DNA of 54,011 bases from JAWXBR01 sp034440235 (lineage in GTDB: Bacteria > Bacteroidota > Ignavibacteria > Kapaibacteriales > Kapaibacteriaceae), in assembly GCA_034440235.1 (NCBI GenBank), contig JAWXBR010000048.1, positions 1-54,011 on the forward strand, read 5' to 3'. The position numbers and the translations under genes were made by a program. Under the pieces are notes generated by a model. The model was not told the origin of the DNA, did not search any database, and was given only the letters and a program-made list of their open reading frames with translations. Shown here one piece after another: positions 27,701 through 34,625 of the stretch (its first letter is position 1; the number at the start of each line of letters is the position of its first letter).

Positions 27701-28245
27701 TCGAAGAATCAAACAGTAAAGGTGTTTACGATAGCGATCATCGCGTGTGGAGCATGTCTTCTGCTATTGGGCCGAACAACGTGATGTACGTTGCAACGCA
27801 AGAGCTGGACTCAACGCCAGGGAATGTTCAGCAGTATTCAAACGGAGTTCAAGTCGGCGCGAACCGCATCAACACAGTACTTCGAGCCGTTCGCTTAGAT
27901 AACAGTCGTCTTGTAAGTGTGCCGTTCAACGGCCAACCAGTAAGCGTTCAGGACGACCCGATCGAGAAAAGCATGCGTTACCCATGCGCACTGTATCCTC
28001 CGTACCCGAACCCAACGTCGGGTGATGCAAACGTGACGTTTACCGTGCTTTTGCCGACAAACGTTCGTGTAGATGTTGTAGACGTTACCGGACGTGTAAT
28101 GCAAACACTTGTGAACGCCGATCTTGCAGACGGTATCTACGATGTTGCGATTCCGATTACTTCATGGCCGCAGGGTTGCTACACAGTGCGCATGACTACC
28201 GGTACAGGACAACTGCTCAGCAAACAATTCACTGTCATCCGTTAA
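21772..28245 (+). CDS. giant T9SS-secreted multidomain protein with repeated GPF-headed domains
   Basis: A 2157-residue exported protein. Residues 1-22 are a signal peptide (VMLIAVCASTHAQ). A motif of the form G-[YFW]-G-P-F (or TYGPF) recurs at about residues 31, 235, 443, 563, 1028 and 1158, each opening a beta-rich segment; the intervals are uneven. Around 1430-1600 there is a stretch with porin-like alternating sequence (YDFSFGGEIKLVKGFLGVGISLNN), and about 1640-2060 reads like a beta-propeller (TLVAWNQNR, SALIAWPVQHEG, GEFLVVWKHDVD). The last 80 residues are a T9SS type A sorting domain (PPYPNPTSGDANVTF, DVTGRVMQ, GCYTVRMTTG). ATG 21772 is chosen for the signal peptide. Likely cell-surface or released; function unknown. 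Confidence 0.88.
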   Translation: MNRWFATFLVMLIAVCASTHAQTLQITAAGGFGPFTSGSVSSNSFTIQGYPSGAVADSVSWQIVVKDGPNGALRVVRTAKTVGPWVTTMGDLPFLPNPQLNATVSYTYNGQKTSRTLVSDIKMTAPTITWIATNNWAGIPIKSAFTGRFGVTGCPPGTTRIVIYLHPIFGANLDSVVRNGTNLDSATLRYSTMAHNGALSIQAVMTFPGAPPGGYLIAKAIPDILPAVNVKASLGYGPFTTARTALNVFTIDSTLGSYTSAVFTFTAGGRYGAVYSVGKQTAPWVKATDRFQITANMGDLPPYSTLRVDMINSSGQISNTQMVPIKIIPSTDPPLFTMRRQPPVVFQSNGSDSIVLDTLPARTMRAKLTLLSPTSQFIKDTSLKTGAIGFLTRAPIKFNGGSLPKYTHTLRAEFWNDYSLDAAEFDYYFDVRDTTVPYLFASTYGPFIQSDSATFSMGITDVRAPSQTVTKRVGWFQLVDTLNGRVLLRGPDVALDTVKRIDSLYWGDTISSRALIQTATLPVSAGAQFIDVGINGTDTVFTNVYVHPLLMVARPGVLTASAGYGPFTAGINAPNTFRIDSLPDDTESVEFMVTGTVNTSNIDSLLLTQIVENTAQFTTNMGMLPVNARLTVTVRTTNGPHDGVSLIRFLHTVPDTLFMQPTLKFDTLAFAWQTSSAGARTQITGPRVIPDTFVVRRLPAQTERITVATFDLQGNRIDSTTMDVSYRVRFDSTLVVKVPFVFTAFSTSRIEFRIFSTGGLPDGIMYGRRIAVKPAPFSLAARRYTTTPPYLDTVSVHQGSADQMDMTTRVVLAGSNYGFAPNIVIDSTRIRFLTCFGTRVDSLLPAVAASNPATNVVSDTTFPITVLPVTTTRAEVTIYSKMLTLPAQGFVYSDTIRIVPGPVTYAPMRGDFPTFRVNDTVRHALYNPYTLRQLPLIDSISQYRVVNSNNVVVASYPAQVPQRDSVLYIVNMDSTAFPPSGSPYRILAQANYTVCTEKRTYAFAVDTFTVTRTLPDPIEKNYIYSTAGWGPFKTGKGKFSQFFTSLRPGQFITSQDTLGADQLVITVSAIVKINGVDSLEATYITSSNTVLKGAAIPDVWKFQSTLQQIGGNIPGTFIKMKVDWVKVRTAGSIPQASYTYYFPMLYTPFPPQPIISSDGWGPFDQSVSAGGTGVKTMAHPITITDSVGSDIIRYVQVYMIDYRGKVIDSLRMTPGAKLDTGINLVQLFTMPSYDVAQFPWPSVARDNKNITMFVGYYFENNLLMGGSQKETIQLNPRPYWLNNSLVDATSVIGTNNYLTVLTPLPTPSFTTTLPLIGSLPFKTGGADGNLYISHKVIYLHTSTRSEFLFQSSDLAPSSTFGWNPEFGNLGVASVFYVVTATDGEQAPPFSAIRKFEPDAKGNLAQNLRLRAKIDAKVTVSPTTLFKVVEKVLQLVGMIPQGPTSGAVEFAPTFALSLGSEQLMNINMGVDTSDQMTHIGQVPEVASAGPSNQNTFPTALSTAFIYDFSFGGEIKLVKGFLGVGISLNNIMRFNWGSTFQGPLSNVKTTTYPVGISDRVYVVVDVSVFWGLFRHEIYRGQLISINSRYGIPTFSVFPQSFNSFFQTGTEWYDPKGASIETPQVDTIVRQPLPPETPVYYSTPSVDANDSAVVVAWTEHSLRGKDGSVMLGRVNKETSSFRTTSLITTGRNGVHDPVAQLLDTDGTTLVAWNQNRNDAAVTGGTELTAESAAHLMLGENIHASIVDAKGVVKHEWVLDGDASSNNIDGRAAVTVSRDGKSALIAWPVQHEGRANSEVVAVILNKTGDTWTSSAPTMIAPTPGHDQWIDVAPVGDGEFLVVWKHDVDNPEAGADVMWSKYNGSWSAPAALRSSAPQTKIESISLDGNGDYAVLAIGSSVIDAATNVHTSSVAAYEFTTTWQEPTTLSIAGAQATVSDLDVSVGSSGRSHVIVDLLYATAEGNAERKSHVFSAADASASWLEESNSKGVYDSDHRVWSMSSAIGPNNVMYVATQELDSTPGNVQQYSNGVQVGANRINTVLRAVRLDNSRLVSVPFNGQPVSVQDDPIEKSMRYPCALYPPYPNPTSGDANVTFTVLLPTNVRVDVVDVTGRVMQTLVNADLADGIYDVAIPITSWPQGCYTVRMTTGTGQLLSKQFTVIR

Positions 28246-28290
28246 GATGTGTGAGACAACGCAACACCGAAGCATTCATGACGCCGTTGC

Positions 28291-28343
28291 AGGTCGCACC
28301 AACGTTTATGCATTTATAAACTGAAGGTCGCACCAACGTTTAT
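28291..28343. repeat. 19-bp direct repeat spanning the ABC exporter stop codon
   Basis: AGGTCGCACCAACGTTTAT occurs at 28291-28309 and again at 28325-28343. The second copy codes the C-terminal YKRWCDL of the ABC exporter; the first runs across its stop codon. A 34-bp tandem duplication of the gene end would explain it. Confidence 0.85.
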
Positions 28344-30084
28344 AGAGGCCGGATTCATTACGAAGAAGTTCTTCGTGTGAGCCGGCCTCTTCTATTTTAC
28401 CCTCGTTAAATACGAAGATGCGGTCGCATGATCGCACGGTGCTAAGCCTATGTGCGATGATGATTGTCGTTCGATCTTTCATCAGCCGTTCGAGCGCTTC
28501 CTGAATAAGATTTTCTGAAGTGGCGTCGAGAGAACTGGTTGCCTCGTCGAGAATGAGAATTGGCGGATTCTTGAGAAGTGCGCGTGCGATTGCTATACGC
28601 TGACGTTGTCCGCCTGACAACTTAATGCCACGCTCTCCGACGGTCGTTGCAAAGCCATCAGAGAACGACTCTATAAAGTCTAACGCATTTGCACTTCGCG
28701 ATGCCTCGATAACAGCCTCTTTACTCGCATCGAGATCGCCATAGCGAATGTTGTCCTCTATCGTACCACCAAACAACACGATATCCTGAGGCACGAGTCC
28801 GATGTTGCTGCGCACCTGCGCCAGGCTTAGTTCTTGTGCAGGTATGCCATTGTACAAGAGTTCGCCCGATGTTGGCTCATACATACGTTGTATGAGTGCA
28901 GCGGTCGTGCTCTTACCTGCACCACTTGCGCCGACAAGGGCAACGCGTTCTCCTGATGCAATTGAGAGCGTAATGCCATCGAGCACGTTGGCTTCTTGAC
29001 GCTCTTTGTACGCGAAATGTACATCGCGTAATTCGATCGAGGTAAGGGGCAAAGGGGTCTCGGCTTCGCCGAGGTGTTCGATAGGTGTTTCTAGCAGTTC
29101 GCGCATGCGCACCGAAGCACCAAGCGACTTCTGAACCTGTCCGAACTGCTCAGCAAAACTTCCTAGGGCTCCCCCAACAAACATTGCATACATCAAGAAT
29201 GCCAGCAGATCTCCAATTTTTATAGATCCACTTGCAACAAGTCCAGCGCCATACAGAATAACGGCTGCAACACCACCGAAGATTGTAAAGATGATGAACG
29301 TTACAAACAACGCGCGTAAACGTGATCCGCGAATAGCGAGACGGACATTTTCTGAAAGTGCGTCGTCGTAGCGACGAATTTCGAAGCCCTCACGGACGTA
29401 TGACTTTACTGCCGCAATTGATTGCAATGTCTCCTCGACGATGGTCGACGTGCGCGCCAACGCATCCTGCGTCTGCGTGCTCATCTTACGTATGCGACGT
29501 CCGAGCAACACTGCAATGGCTACAATCACCGGCATACCAATGAGAATCGGGACTGTTAGTTCGATGCTCTTGGTAACAATTATTATAATGCTACCAACAA
29601 GAAACACTGCCTGTCGCAGCAGTTGAATAATCGAAAATGAGAACGTCTCCTGCACCTGTGTGATGTCCGCTGACATGCGCGACGACAATTCACCAACACG
29701 ATGTTGCGAGAGCTCGTGCATAGGAAGGCGCACGATGTGCTGGAATAAATCGCTGCGCAACGATCCGATTGCACGTTCGGTTGAGCGTGCCATCGTTATC
29801 GACACGAAGTAGCCAACAATGGCCTGCACAGCAAGGAGACCAAGAAATGTCAATCCGATGTTGTAGAGCTGTGACGTATTGTTTGTCTCGAGCACACCAT
29901 CGACGAGATTTCCCGTCAGCGCAGGAAAGAACAGACTGATGCCACTGCTCGGTAGCATGAACAGCAGTGCAATCGACATTGGAACGGCATACGGACGGTA
30001 ATAACGAAGCAGAAATCCGAGGGAGCCTTTAGAAGAGGACTCGTTCTCTGATCTGTGAGAATCGTTAGAAGGGGACTTTGCCAT
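28306..30084 (-). CDS. ABC exporter, fused permease-ATPase (MsbA-like)
   Basis: A 592-residue half-transporter that works as a dimer in the inner membrane. Six membrane helices span about residues 25-310. The ATPase domain shows Walker A GASGAGKST, the Q-loop in GLVPQDIVLF, signature LSGGQRQR, Walker B ILILDEATSS, and the switch His in IIIAHRLST. The group exports lipids, drugs or peptides; substrate is not deducible. Its start overlaps the upstream SDR stop by 20 bp, so protease, SDR and exporter look like one operon. The 3' end carries a duplicated 19-bp segment. Confidence 0.93.
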   Translation of the reverse strand: MAKSPSNDSHRSENESSSKGSLGFLLRYYRPYAVPMSIALLFMLPSSGISLFFPALTGNLVDGVLETNNTSQLYNIGLTFLGLLAVQAIVGYFVSITMARSTERAIGSLRSDLFQHIVRLPMHELSQHRVGELSSRMSADITQVQETFSFSIIQLLRQAVFLVGSIIIIVTKSIELTVPILIGMPVIVAIAVLLGRRIRKMSTQTQDALARTSTIVEETLQSIAAVKSYVREGFEIRRYDDALSENVRLAIRGSRLRALFVTFIIFTIFGGVAAVILYGAGLVASGSIKIGDLLAFLMYAMFVGGALGSFAEQFGQVQKSLGASVRMRELLETPIEHLGEAETPLPLTSIELRDVHFAYKERQEANVLDGITLSIASGERVALVGASGAGKSTTAALIQRMYEPTSGELLYNGIPAQELSLAQVRSNIGLVPQDIVLFGGTIEDNIRYGDLDASKEAVIEASRSANALDFIESFSDGFATTVGERGIKLSGGQRQRIAIARALLKNPPILILDEATSSLDATSENLIQEALERLMKDRTTIIIAHRLSTVRSCDRIFVFNEGKIEEAGSHEELLRNESGLYKRWCDLQFINA

Positions 30085-30739
30085 AGATAGGAATTAGAGC
30101 GCCGGATACATTACATGCGGGGTCGAGCAGGTGCGCAATGGTAGACGCAATCTCCTCCGGCCTTACCCAGTTGTCGGCTTCGTCACCCTCGGCCCACTCA
30201 AGATTAGCTTGTGTGAGAATGATGCTCGGCAGAATACAGTTGGCTCGAACTCCGGTCGAGCGTCCTTCTTCCGCAATCGAGAGTGTTAATGAAGCTACGG
30301 CGGCCTTTGACGATACGTAGGCGGAACGATTGGAAACAGGGTGTAGAACAGACTGGGTGCCAATTGATACAACAGAACCTCCAGAGGACTGCAAAGCTGG
30401 AAGGACTGCCCGCACAATATTGAAAAAAGTAAATGTGTTTATCATGAACATGTTCTCGACCTCTGTAGCAGAGGTCTCCTGGGTTGGCTTGCCGGCAACG
30501 ATGCCACCAGCTAGATGGACGAGTCCGGTTGTGTCTGGCGGAAGGTCATGCATTGTTGCCTTCGTGCCTTCCGCATCCGTTAGGTCTACTGTGCGGACTT
30601 CAGCCCCTTGGGCTTCGAGCCCCTTACCATCTTCAGTTGGTAGTATGGTTGCGATGACAGACCATCCGGTACTTAAAAGATGCGTGACAACGACATTACC
30701 TAATGCGCCCGATGCGCCTGTGACAACTACTGTTGACAT
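30065..30739 (-). CDS. short-chain dehydrogenase/reductase
   Basis: A 224-residue cytosolic oxidoreductase of the classical SDR fold. Seen: NAD(P)-binding TGASGALGNVVV, LVHLAGG in place of the usual NNAG, the catalytic Ser in VVSIGTQSV, and YxxxK in SAYVSSKAAVA, followed by IRANC-like VRANCILP. The substrate is unknown. It lies 2 bp after the subtilisin-like protease and overlaps the ABC exporter by 20 bp. Its coding sequence contains two AAGGGGC heptamers 16 bp apart. Confidence 0.9.
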   Translation of the reverse strand: MSTVVVTGASGALGNVVVTHLLSTGWSVIATILPTEDGKGLEAQGAEVRTVDLTDAEGTKATMHDLPPDTTGLVHLAGGIVAGKPTQETSATEVENMFMINTFTFFNIVRAVLPALQSSGGSVVSIGTQSVLHPVSNRSAYVSSKAAVASLTLSIAEEGRSTGVRANCILPSIILTQANLEWAEGDEADNWVRPEEIASTIAHLLDPACNVSGALIPIYGKVPF

Positions 30740-30741
30740 TG

Positions 30742-32748
30742 TTAATCAGTGATAATTAGTGGTATGGTTTGCGTGGTGCGTCCGGCTTGCACAACAAGCA
30801 TGTACCAGCCGGACTGTAATTGTGGAAGTGTTACTGATGTCGCAGTTGTCGTGTTTGGCTCAGTTGAAGTGTTAGCTGCGGATCGCTGTGTGAAGCCTAA
30901 CAGATCGACGATTTGAATTGATCGAACATCGGTGTAAGGAAGCGTTATTAATGCGCCGCTTGTTGTTGCAATTGCAAGGCCCCGATTGATTGATAAAAAT
31001 TGCGCGGTGTTCGACCTCGACACATTTTCATTTGCGACTGAGGTAATTGTTGCTGGAAATACAACACCACATGCAATTGCTATACGAGGTGTGACGGTGT
31101 ACCACGTGGTGTCCGAGGGGAACGACCTCGTGCGTTGCCGCATGCTGTCGCGGGCGACTACTCGAACCTCGATCGTGTCGTCGATGTCGAACAAAGAGTC
31201 GAGTGCGCAACTCCACCAATCTCGATCGCGCTGCACGCCAATGCCTGCAATGAAGGTGCCGTTGCGTGTACGGATCGTGTAGTCGACAGTAGTACTGCTC
31301 TCCGAGAAGATTGGAAGCACGAGTATCCAACGGCCCGCTTCGATGACAACGGATGGTGCACCGAAACACGGACCTAACCTTCTTGCGGCTGCTGTGATGT
31401 CAGGTATGCCGTGTCCCGTTGCAGTATCACCACCTTCTGGAAATTGCGCGGTGGAATACATCGCCTCGCGAAGCACGTATGTAGTGGCCGAAGGCACGAG
31501 CTGCTTAAGCAATGCAAACGATCCTGCGATTTGCGGAGTGGCAGACGATGTGCCATCTGGCAAGATGTATCGTTCTACTCCAAGGCCTGCCGCCAGAACA
31601 TCGTGTCCGAGTGCCACGATGTCGGGCTTAAGACGTCCGTCGGCCGTTGGACCGCGCGACGACGGACTCCACACCTCGCGCTCTGAATTCACAGCACCAA
31701 CCGTAACAACACTGTCGGCATCTGCTGGTGCAATGAGTGTTTGTTTTGCTGGTCCGAGATTGCCAGCAGCAGTAACGCACACAAGTCCAACCGACACGGC
31801 ACGATTCACGGCTTGCGATGCAAATGTTGTGTTGCCATCGATGTTTGCATACGAAAACGATGGTTCTTCATCTTCATCAAAGAATCGATAACCAATCGAC
31901 ATCGAGGCAACATCTGCTCCGCTACGTTCTACCCATTCTATAGCCGAACATAGATTATCCTCTTCCTGCCGTCGTTCGAATCGCTGGTCTTCTGCACGAG
32001 CTAATAGATAGGATGCGTGCGGTGCAATACCTACGAGTGTATCCTGCGCATTGCCTGCGATAATCGACAACGAAATTGTGCCATGTCCATCGAGCTCCTC
32101 TGGCTGGTCTTCAACCACGTCAAGTCTTCCTAGTACATTAAGGTGTGCTAACGACGAATGCTCACTTTCGCGAAAGCCAATGTCAATCATGCCAACCACT
32201 ACACCACTTCCAAAAATTCCGGCGTTGTGCAGTGGCATCGTGTTAATGATGTTGTGCATCGTCCGACTCTCACCATACCGTCTAGGCTCGCAATCCATCG
32301 TTTCCGTCGATTTCACATACGCCACTTCACGCGTGGGCTGCACCCGCAACACCATCGGAAGTTGTCGCAGGGTTGCAACCACAGACGAATCAATCAACGC
32401 AAGTACGCAGTTCCTAAGCCGAATCGGAGCCATTGCATGTATGACCAATGCCTGTAATTGTACCAGGTAGGGGGCGTAAAGGGGCTGGTCTGCTGTATCT
32501 AGCAACGGCTGCTTGCCATGCAGCCTTCTGCGTTCCAGCGCCCTTGGTGCAAAATCGGCAAGTGCTGCTTCGTACGAAGGTTCGCCTGGTAGAAAGACAC
32601 CTGGACCCTTGTCGACAAACGTAATGCGGTGCATTGTGGGCTGCGCCGACGCGACCATGCACGTATACAGTGAATACAGGACGCCTGTCACGAGGGCTCG
32701 CTGTAGGGTTCCGTACTTTTGTCGGACTTCACTAAAGAACATGGACAT
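30742..32748 (-). CDS. secreted subtilisin-like serine protease (S8)
   Basis: A 668-residue exported protease. A membrane-type signal segment (LVTGVLYSLYTCMVASAQ) follows a 15-residue charged start. The S8 triad is complete: Asp189 in GMIDIGF (usually DSG/DTG), His222 in DGHGTISLSI, and Ser401 in DGTSSATPQIAGS, with oxyanion Asn330 in AAGN. The C-terminal 80 residues (VRSIQIVDLLGFTQR, SGWYMLVVQAGRTTQ) look like a weak T9SS type A sorting domain. Its start codon lies inside the start of ygfZ on the opposite strand; a second ATG two codons on (32742) does not remove the overlap. Operon with the SDR and exporter. Confidence 0.9.
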   Translation of the reverse strand: MSMFFSEVRQKYGTLQRALVTGVLYSLYTCMVASAQPTMHRITFVDKGPGVFLPGEPSYEAALADFAPRALERRRLHGKQPLLDTADQPLYAPYLVQLQALVIHAMAPIRLRNCVLALIDSSVVATLRQLPMVLRVQPTREVAYVKSTETMDCEPRRYGESRTMHNIINTMPLHNAGIFGSGVVVGMIDIGFRESEHSSLAHLNVLGRLDVVEDQPEELDGHGTISLSIIAGNAQDTLVGIAPHASYLLARAEDQRFERRQEEDNLCSAIEWVERSGADVASMSIGYRFFDEDEEPSFSYANIDGNTTFASQAVNRAVSVGLVCVTAAGNLGPAKQTLIAPADADSVVTVGAVNSEREVWSPSSRGPTADGRLKPDIVALGHDVLAAGLGVERYILPDGTSSATPQIAGSFALLKQLVPSATTYVLREAMYSTAQFPEGGDTATGHGIPDITAAARRLGPCFGAPSVVIEAGRWILVLPIFSESSTTVDYTIRTRNGTFIAGIGVQRDRDWWSCALDSLFDIDDTIEVRVVARDSMRQRTRSFPSDTTWYTVTPRIAIACGVVFPATITSVANENVSRSNTAQFLSINRGLAIATTSGALITLPYTDVRSIQIVDLLGFTQRSAANTSTEPNTTTATSVTLPQLQSGWYMLVVQAGRTTQTIPLIITD

Positions 32749-33742
32749 GAGCAGTACAAGCAGCGATGCAATGTGGATAGATCGAACAGGATGGTCCTGG
32801 ATACAGATGCACGGAGCTGATAGAGTTGATTTGTTAAACAGACTTTCGACAAACGATCTTACAGCGTTAGCAACTGGCCAAGGACTTCAGACGGTGCTCA
32901 TAACCGATAAGGCGCGGATTATTGACGTGTTAATGGTCCTGAATGACGTCGAACGCTCGATGGTGCTTGCTTCGCCAAACATGGCACCAAGGATTATCCG
33001 CTGGCTACGAACATACACCATCACTGATGATGTGCGCACCACAGATGCATCTTCTCTCATGGAAATGGTTGAGGTTACAGGCGCACGAGCAGCGGAAGTT
33101 GTAAAAGCCGTCACTAGTGTAGAAGTAACATTGTTTACAATAGGCGAATGGATCGCAACATCGATAAGCGAGCAGGAAGTGTATGTGTTCCGCATGTCTC
33201 CTACGGTCGAGTTATCGTACTGGATGGTCGGTAATCCTGCCGCCATAGGTGTTATTAAAGAACGACTTCAGGAAATAGACGGACTTGAAAAGCCCCTTGC
33301 CCAAGATGATGTAGAGTATCTGCGTGTGATGCAAGGCATTGGTGTCATGGGGCACGAATGGTCGGAGGCGTACAATCCGCTTGAGGCTGGACTTTTACAC
33401 CTTACATCCTTTACAAAAGGTTGCTACGTTGGACAGGAGATTATAGCCCGCCTCGATAGCTACAACAAAGTAAAGCAACGTGTGCTTGGGTTTGTCTCGG
33501 ACAATGAGATTCATGTAGCCGACAGCATACTTGTCGACAACGCAACGGTCGGAGCAATTACAACGGTGGCCAAGGGACGCAGCACAAACAAGTGGTACGC
33601 TCTGGGATACATTCGAGGTGAGCACGCACACCCGGGCGCATCGGTTGATGTCCGTACGAATCAAACGAAAGACGTAGATGCCCAAGCGTCTAACAACAGT
33701 GCACTCGCAGAAATCATGTTACTACCAATGGTTGAACAATGA
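32741..33742 (+). CDS. ygfZ: folate-binding YgfZ/GcvT-like protein
   Basis: A 333-residue tetrahydrofolate-dependent protein that in other bacteria helps to assemble or repair certain Fe-S clusters. The diagnostic KGCYVGQEIIAR with its conserved Cys is present, preceded by GLLHLTSFT, and the N-terminal LLNRLSTNDL pattern fits. ATG 32741 is chosen because homology begins soon after it (WIDRTGWSWIQMHGADRVDLLNRL region); ATG 32747 is also possible. The start overlaps the start of the divergent S8 protease. Its stop overlaps the next SDR by 4 bp. Confidence 0.93.
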   Translation: MDMSSTSSDAMWIDRTGWSWIQMHGADRVDLLNRLSTNDLTALATGQGLQTVLITDKARIIDVLMVLNDVERSMVLASPNMAPRIIRWLRTYTITDDVRTTDASSLMEMVEVTGARAAEVVKAVTSVEVTLFTIGEWIATSISEQEVYVFRMSPTVELSYWMVGNPAAIGVIKERLQEIDGLEKPLAQDDVEYLRVMQGIGVMGHEWSEAYNPLEAGLLHLTSFTKGCYVGQEIIARLDSYNKVKQRVLGFVSDNEIHVADSILVDNATVGAITTVAKGRSTNKWYALGYIRGEHAHPGASVDVRTNQTKDVDAQASNNSALAEIMLLPMVEQ

Positions 33743-34521
33743 GTGTTGTGTTTATAACAGGCGGAGCTCGAAGAATTGGACGCACACTTGCTGAGCGGTT
33801 TGCATCCGATGGGTGGAGCGTTGGTGTTACGTATCATACTTCGCAAGAAGCAAAGACCGAACTCGAAGAACGCTTTCGTACAAGTGGCATCGTTTCGGCA
33901 TTCTCGCGTTGCGACGTTTCGAAAGAACGCGAGCTTCAAGCTTCGCTCGAAGAGTTGAAATCGGTGTTAGGTGTACCCGATGTTGTTGTTAGTAATGCTG
34001 GGGTGTTCCCAGATGCAAAACCTTTAGCGCAGACGGAGCAACAGGACGTTCTTGATGCGATTGCAATAAACACATTACCTCTTCTTACGATTGCTCGATG
34101 GCTTCAGGCACAAAACGCCGAGCGGCTGGATACAAAACACGTCAAAGGTCAGGATACAATTCACGACGAGAGGCATGAAGTAAAACGTCTCATTGCAATT
34201 ACATCGCTGGGTGCGGTAGAGTTGTGGAAAGACAGAATCGCTTACAACGTGTCGAAGTCTGCACTTCAAACCATGGCGTATTCTTTGTCGCGCAGTATGG
34301 CGCCGCATATCGCTGTGAATAGTGTTGCACCGGGTGCAATTGTCATGCCCGAAGAACCATCGACGTCAGATGATGCAATAACAAGTGCCTCGCGTATTCC
34401 AATGCAGCGTTATGGAACGGCTGATGATGTCTTCGATGCAGTGAATTACTTCGCAACGTGCAGTTCGTACATCACTGGACAGCTTATTATGGTCGACGGG
34501 GGATATCACCGAATCCGCTAG
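33739..34521 (+). CDS. short-chain dehydrogenase, pteridine reductase/FabG-like
   Basis: A 260-residue SDR coupled to ygfZ by ATGA. The cofactor loop is TGGARRIGR, the RIG form typical of pteridine reductases and FolM. VVSNAGVF replaces NNAG, the catalytic Ser is in AITSLGAVE, YxxxK is in IAYNVSKSALQ, and VNSVAPGAI follows. Pairing with a folate-binding protein makes dihydropteridine or dihydrofolate reduction a reasonable suggestion, but FabG-like roles cannot be excluded. An insert of about 15 charged residues (DTKHVKGQDTIHDERHEVK) precedes the catalytic Ser strand. Confidence 0.88.
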   Translation: MSVVFITGGARRIGRTLAERFASDGWSVGVTYHTSQEAKTELEERFRTSGIVSAFSRCDVSKERELQASLEELKSVLGVPDVVVSNAGVFPDAKPLAQTEQQDVLDAIAINTLPLLTIARWLQAQNAERLDTKHVKGQDTIHDERHEVKRLIAITSLGAVELWKDRIAYNVSKSALQTMAYSLSRSMAPHIAVNSVAPGAIVMPEEPSTSDDAITSASRIPMQRYGTADDVFDAVNYFATCSSYITGQLIMVDGGYHRIR

Positions 34522-34524
34522 TGC

Positions 34525-34558
34525 TTTGAGGCGGCAGAGGGCTAAGTCCTTATCTTTC
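34525..34558 (+). promoter_or_regulatory. promoter of the thioredoxin-domain gene
   Basis: TTTG (34525-34528), 22 bp, then TATCTTTC (34551-34558), one mismatch from TAnnTTTG. The leader to ATG 34626 would be about 60 nt. Confidence 0.5.
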
Positions 34559-34625
34559 CAGTACGCTAGATGCGTCTTTGAATCGTTAACGCCTCATTCA
34601 ATTGAACTCAAACCAAGGTCTACAC

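Noticed and set aside
31343..31891. Long open frame on the plus strand inside the S8 protease gene
   Set aside because: Antisense shadow of a well-supported protease; composition is not protein-like.
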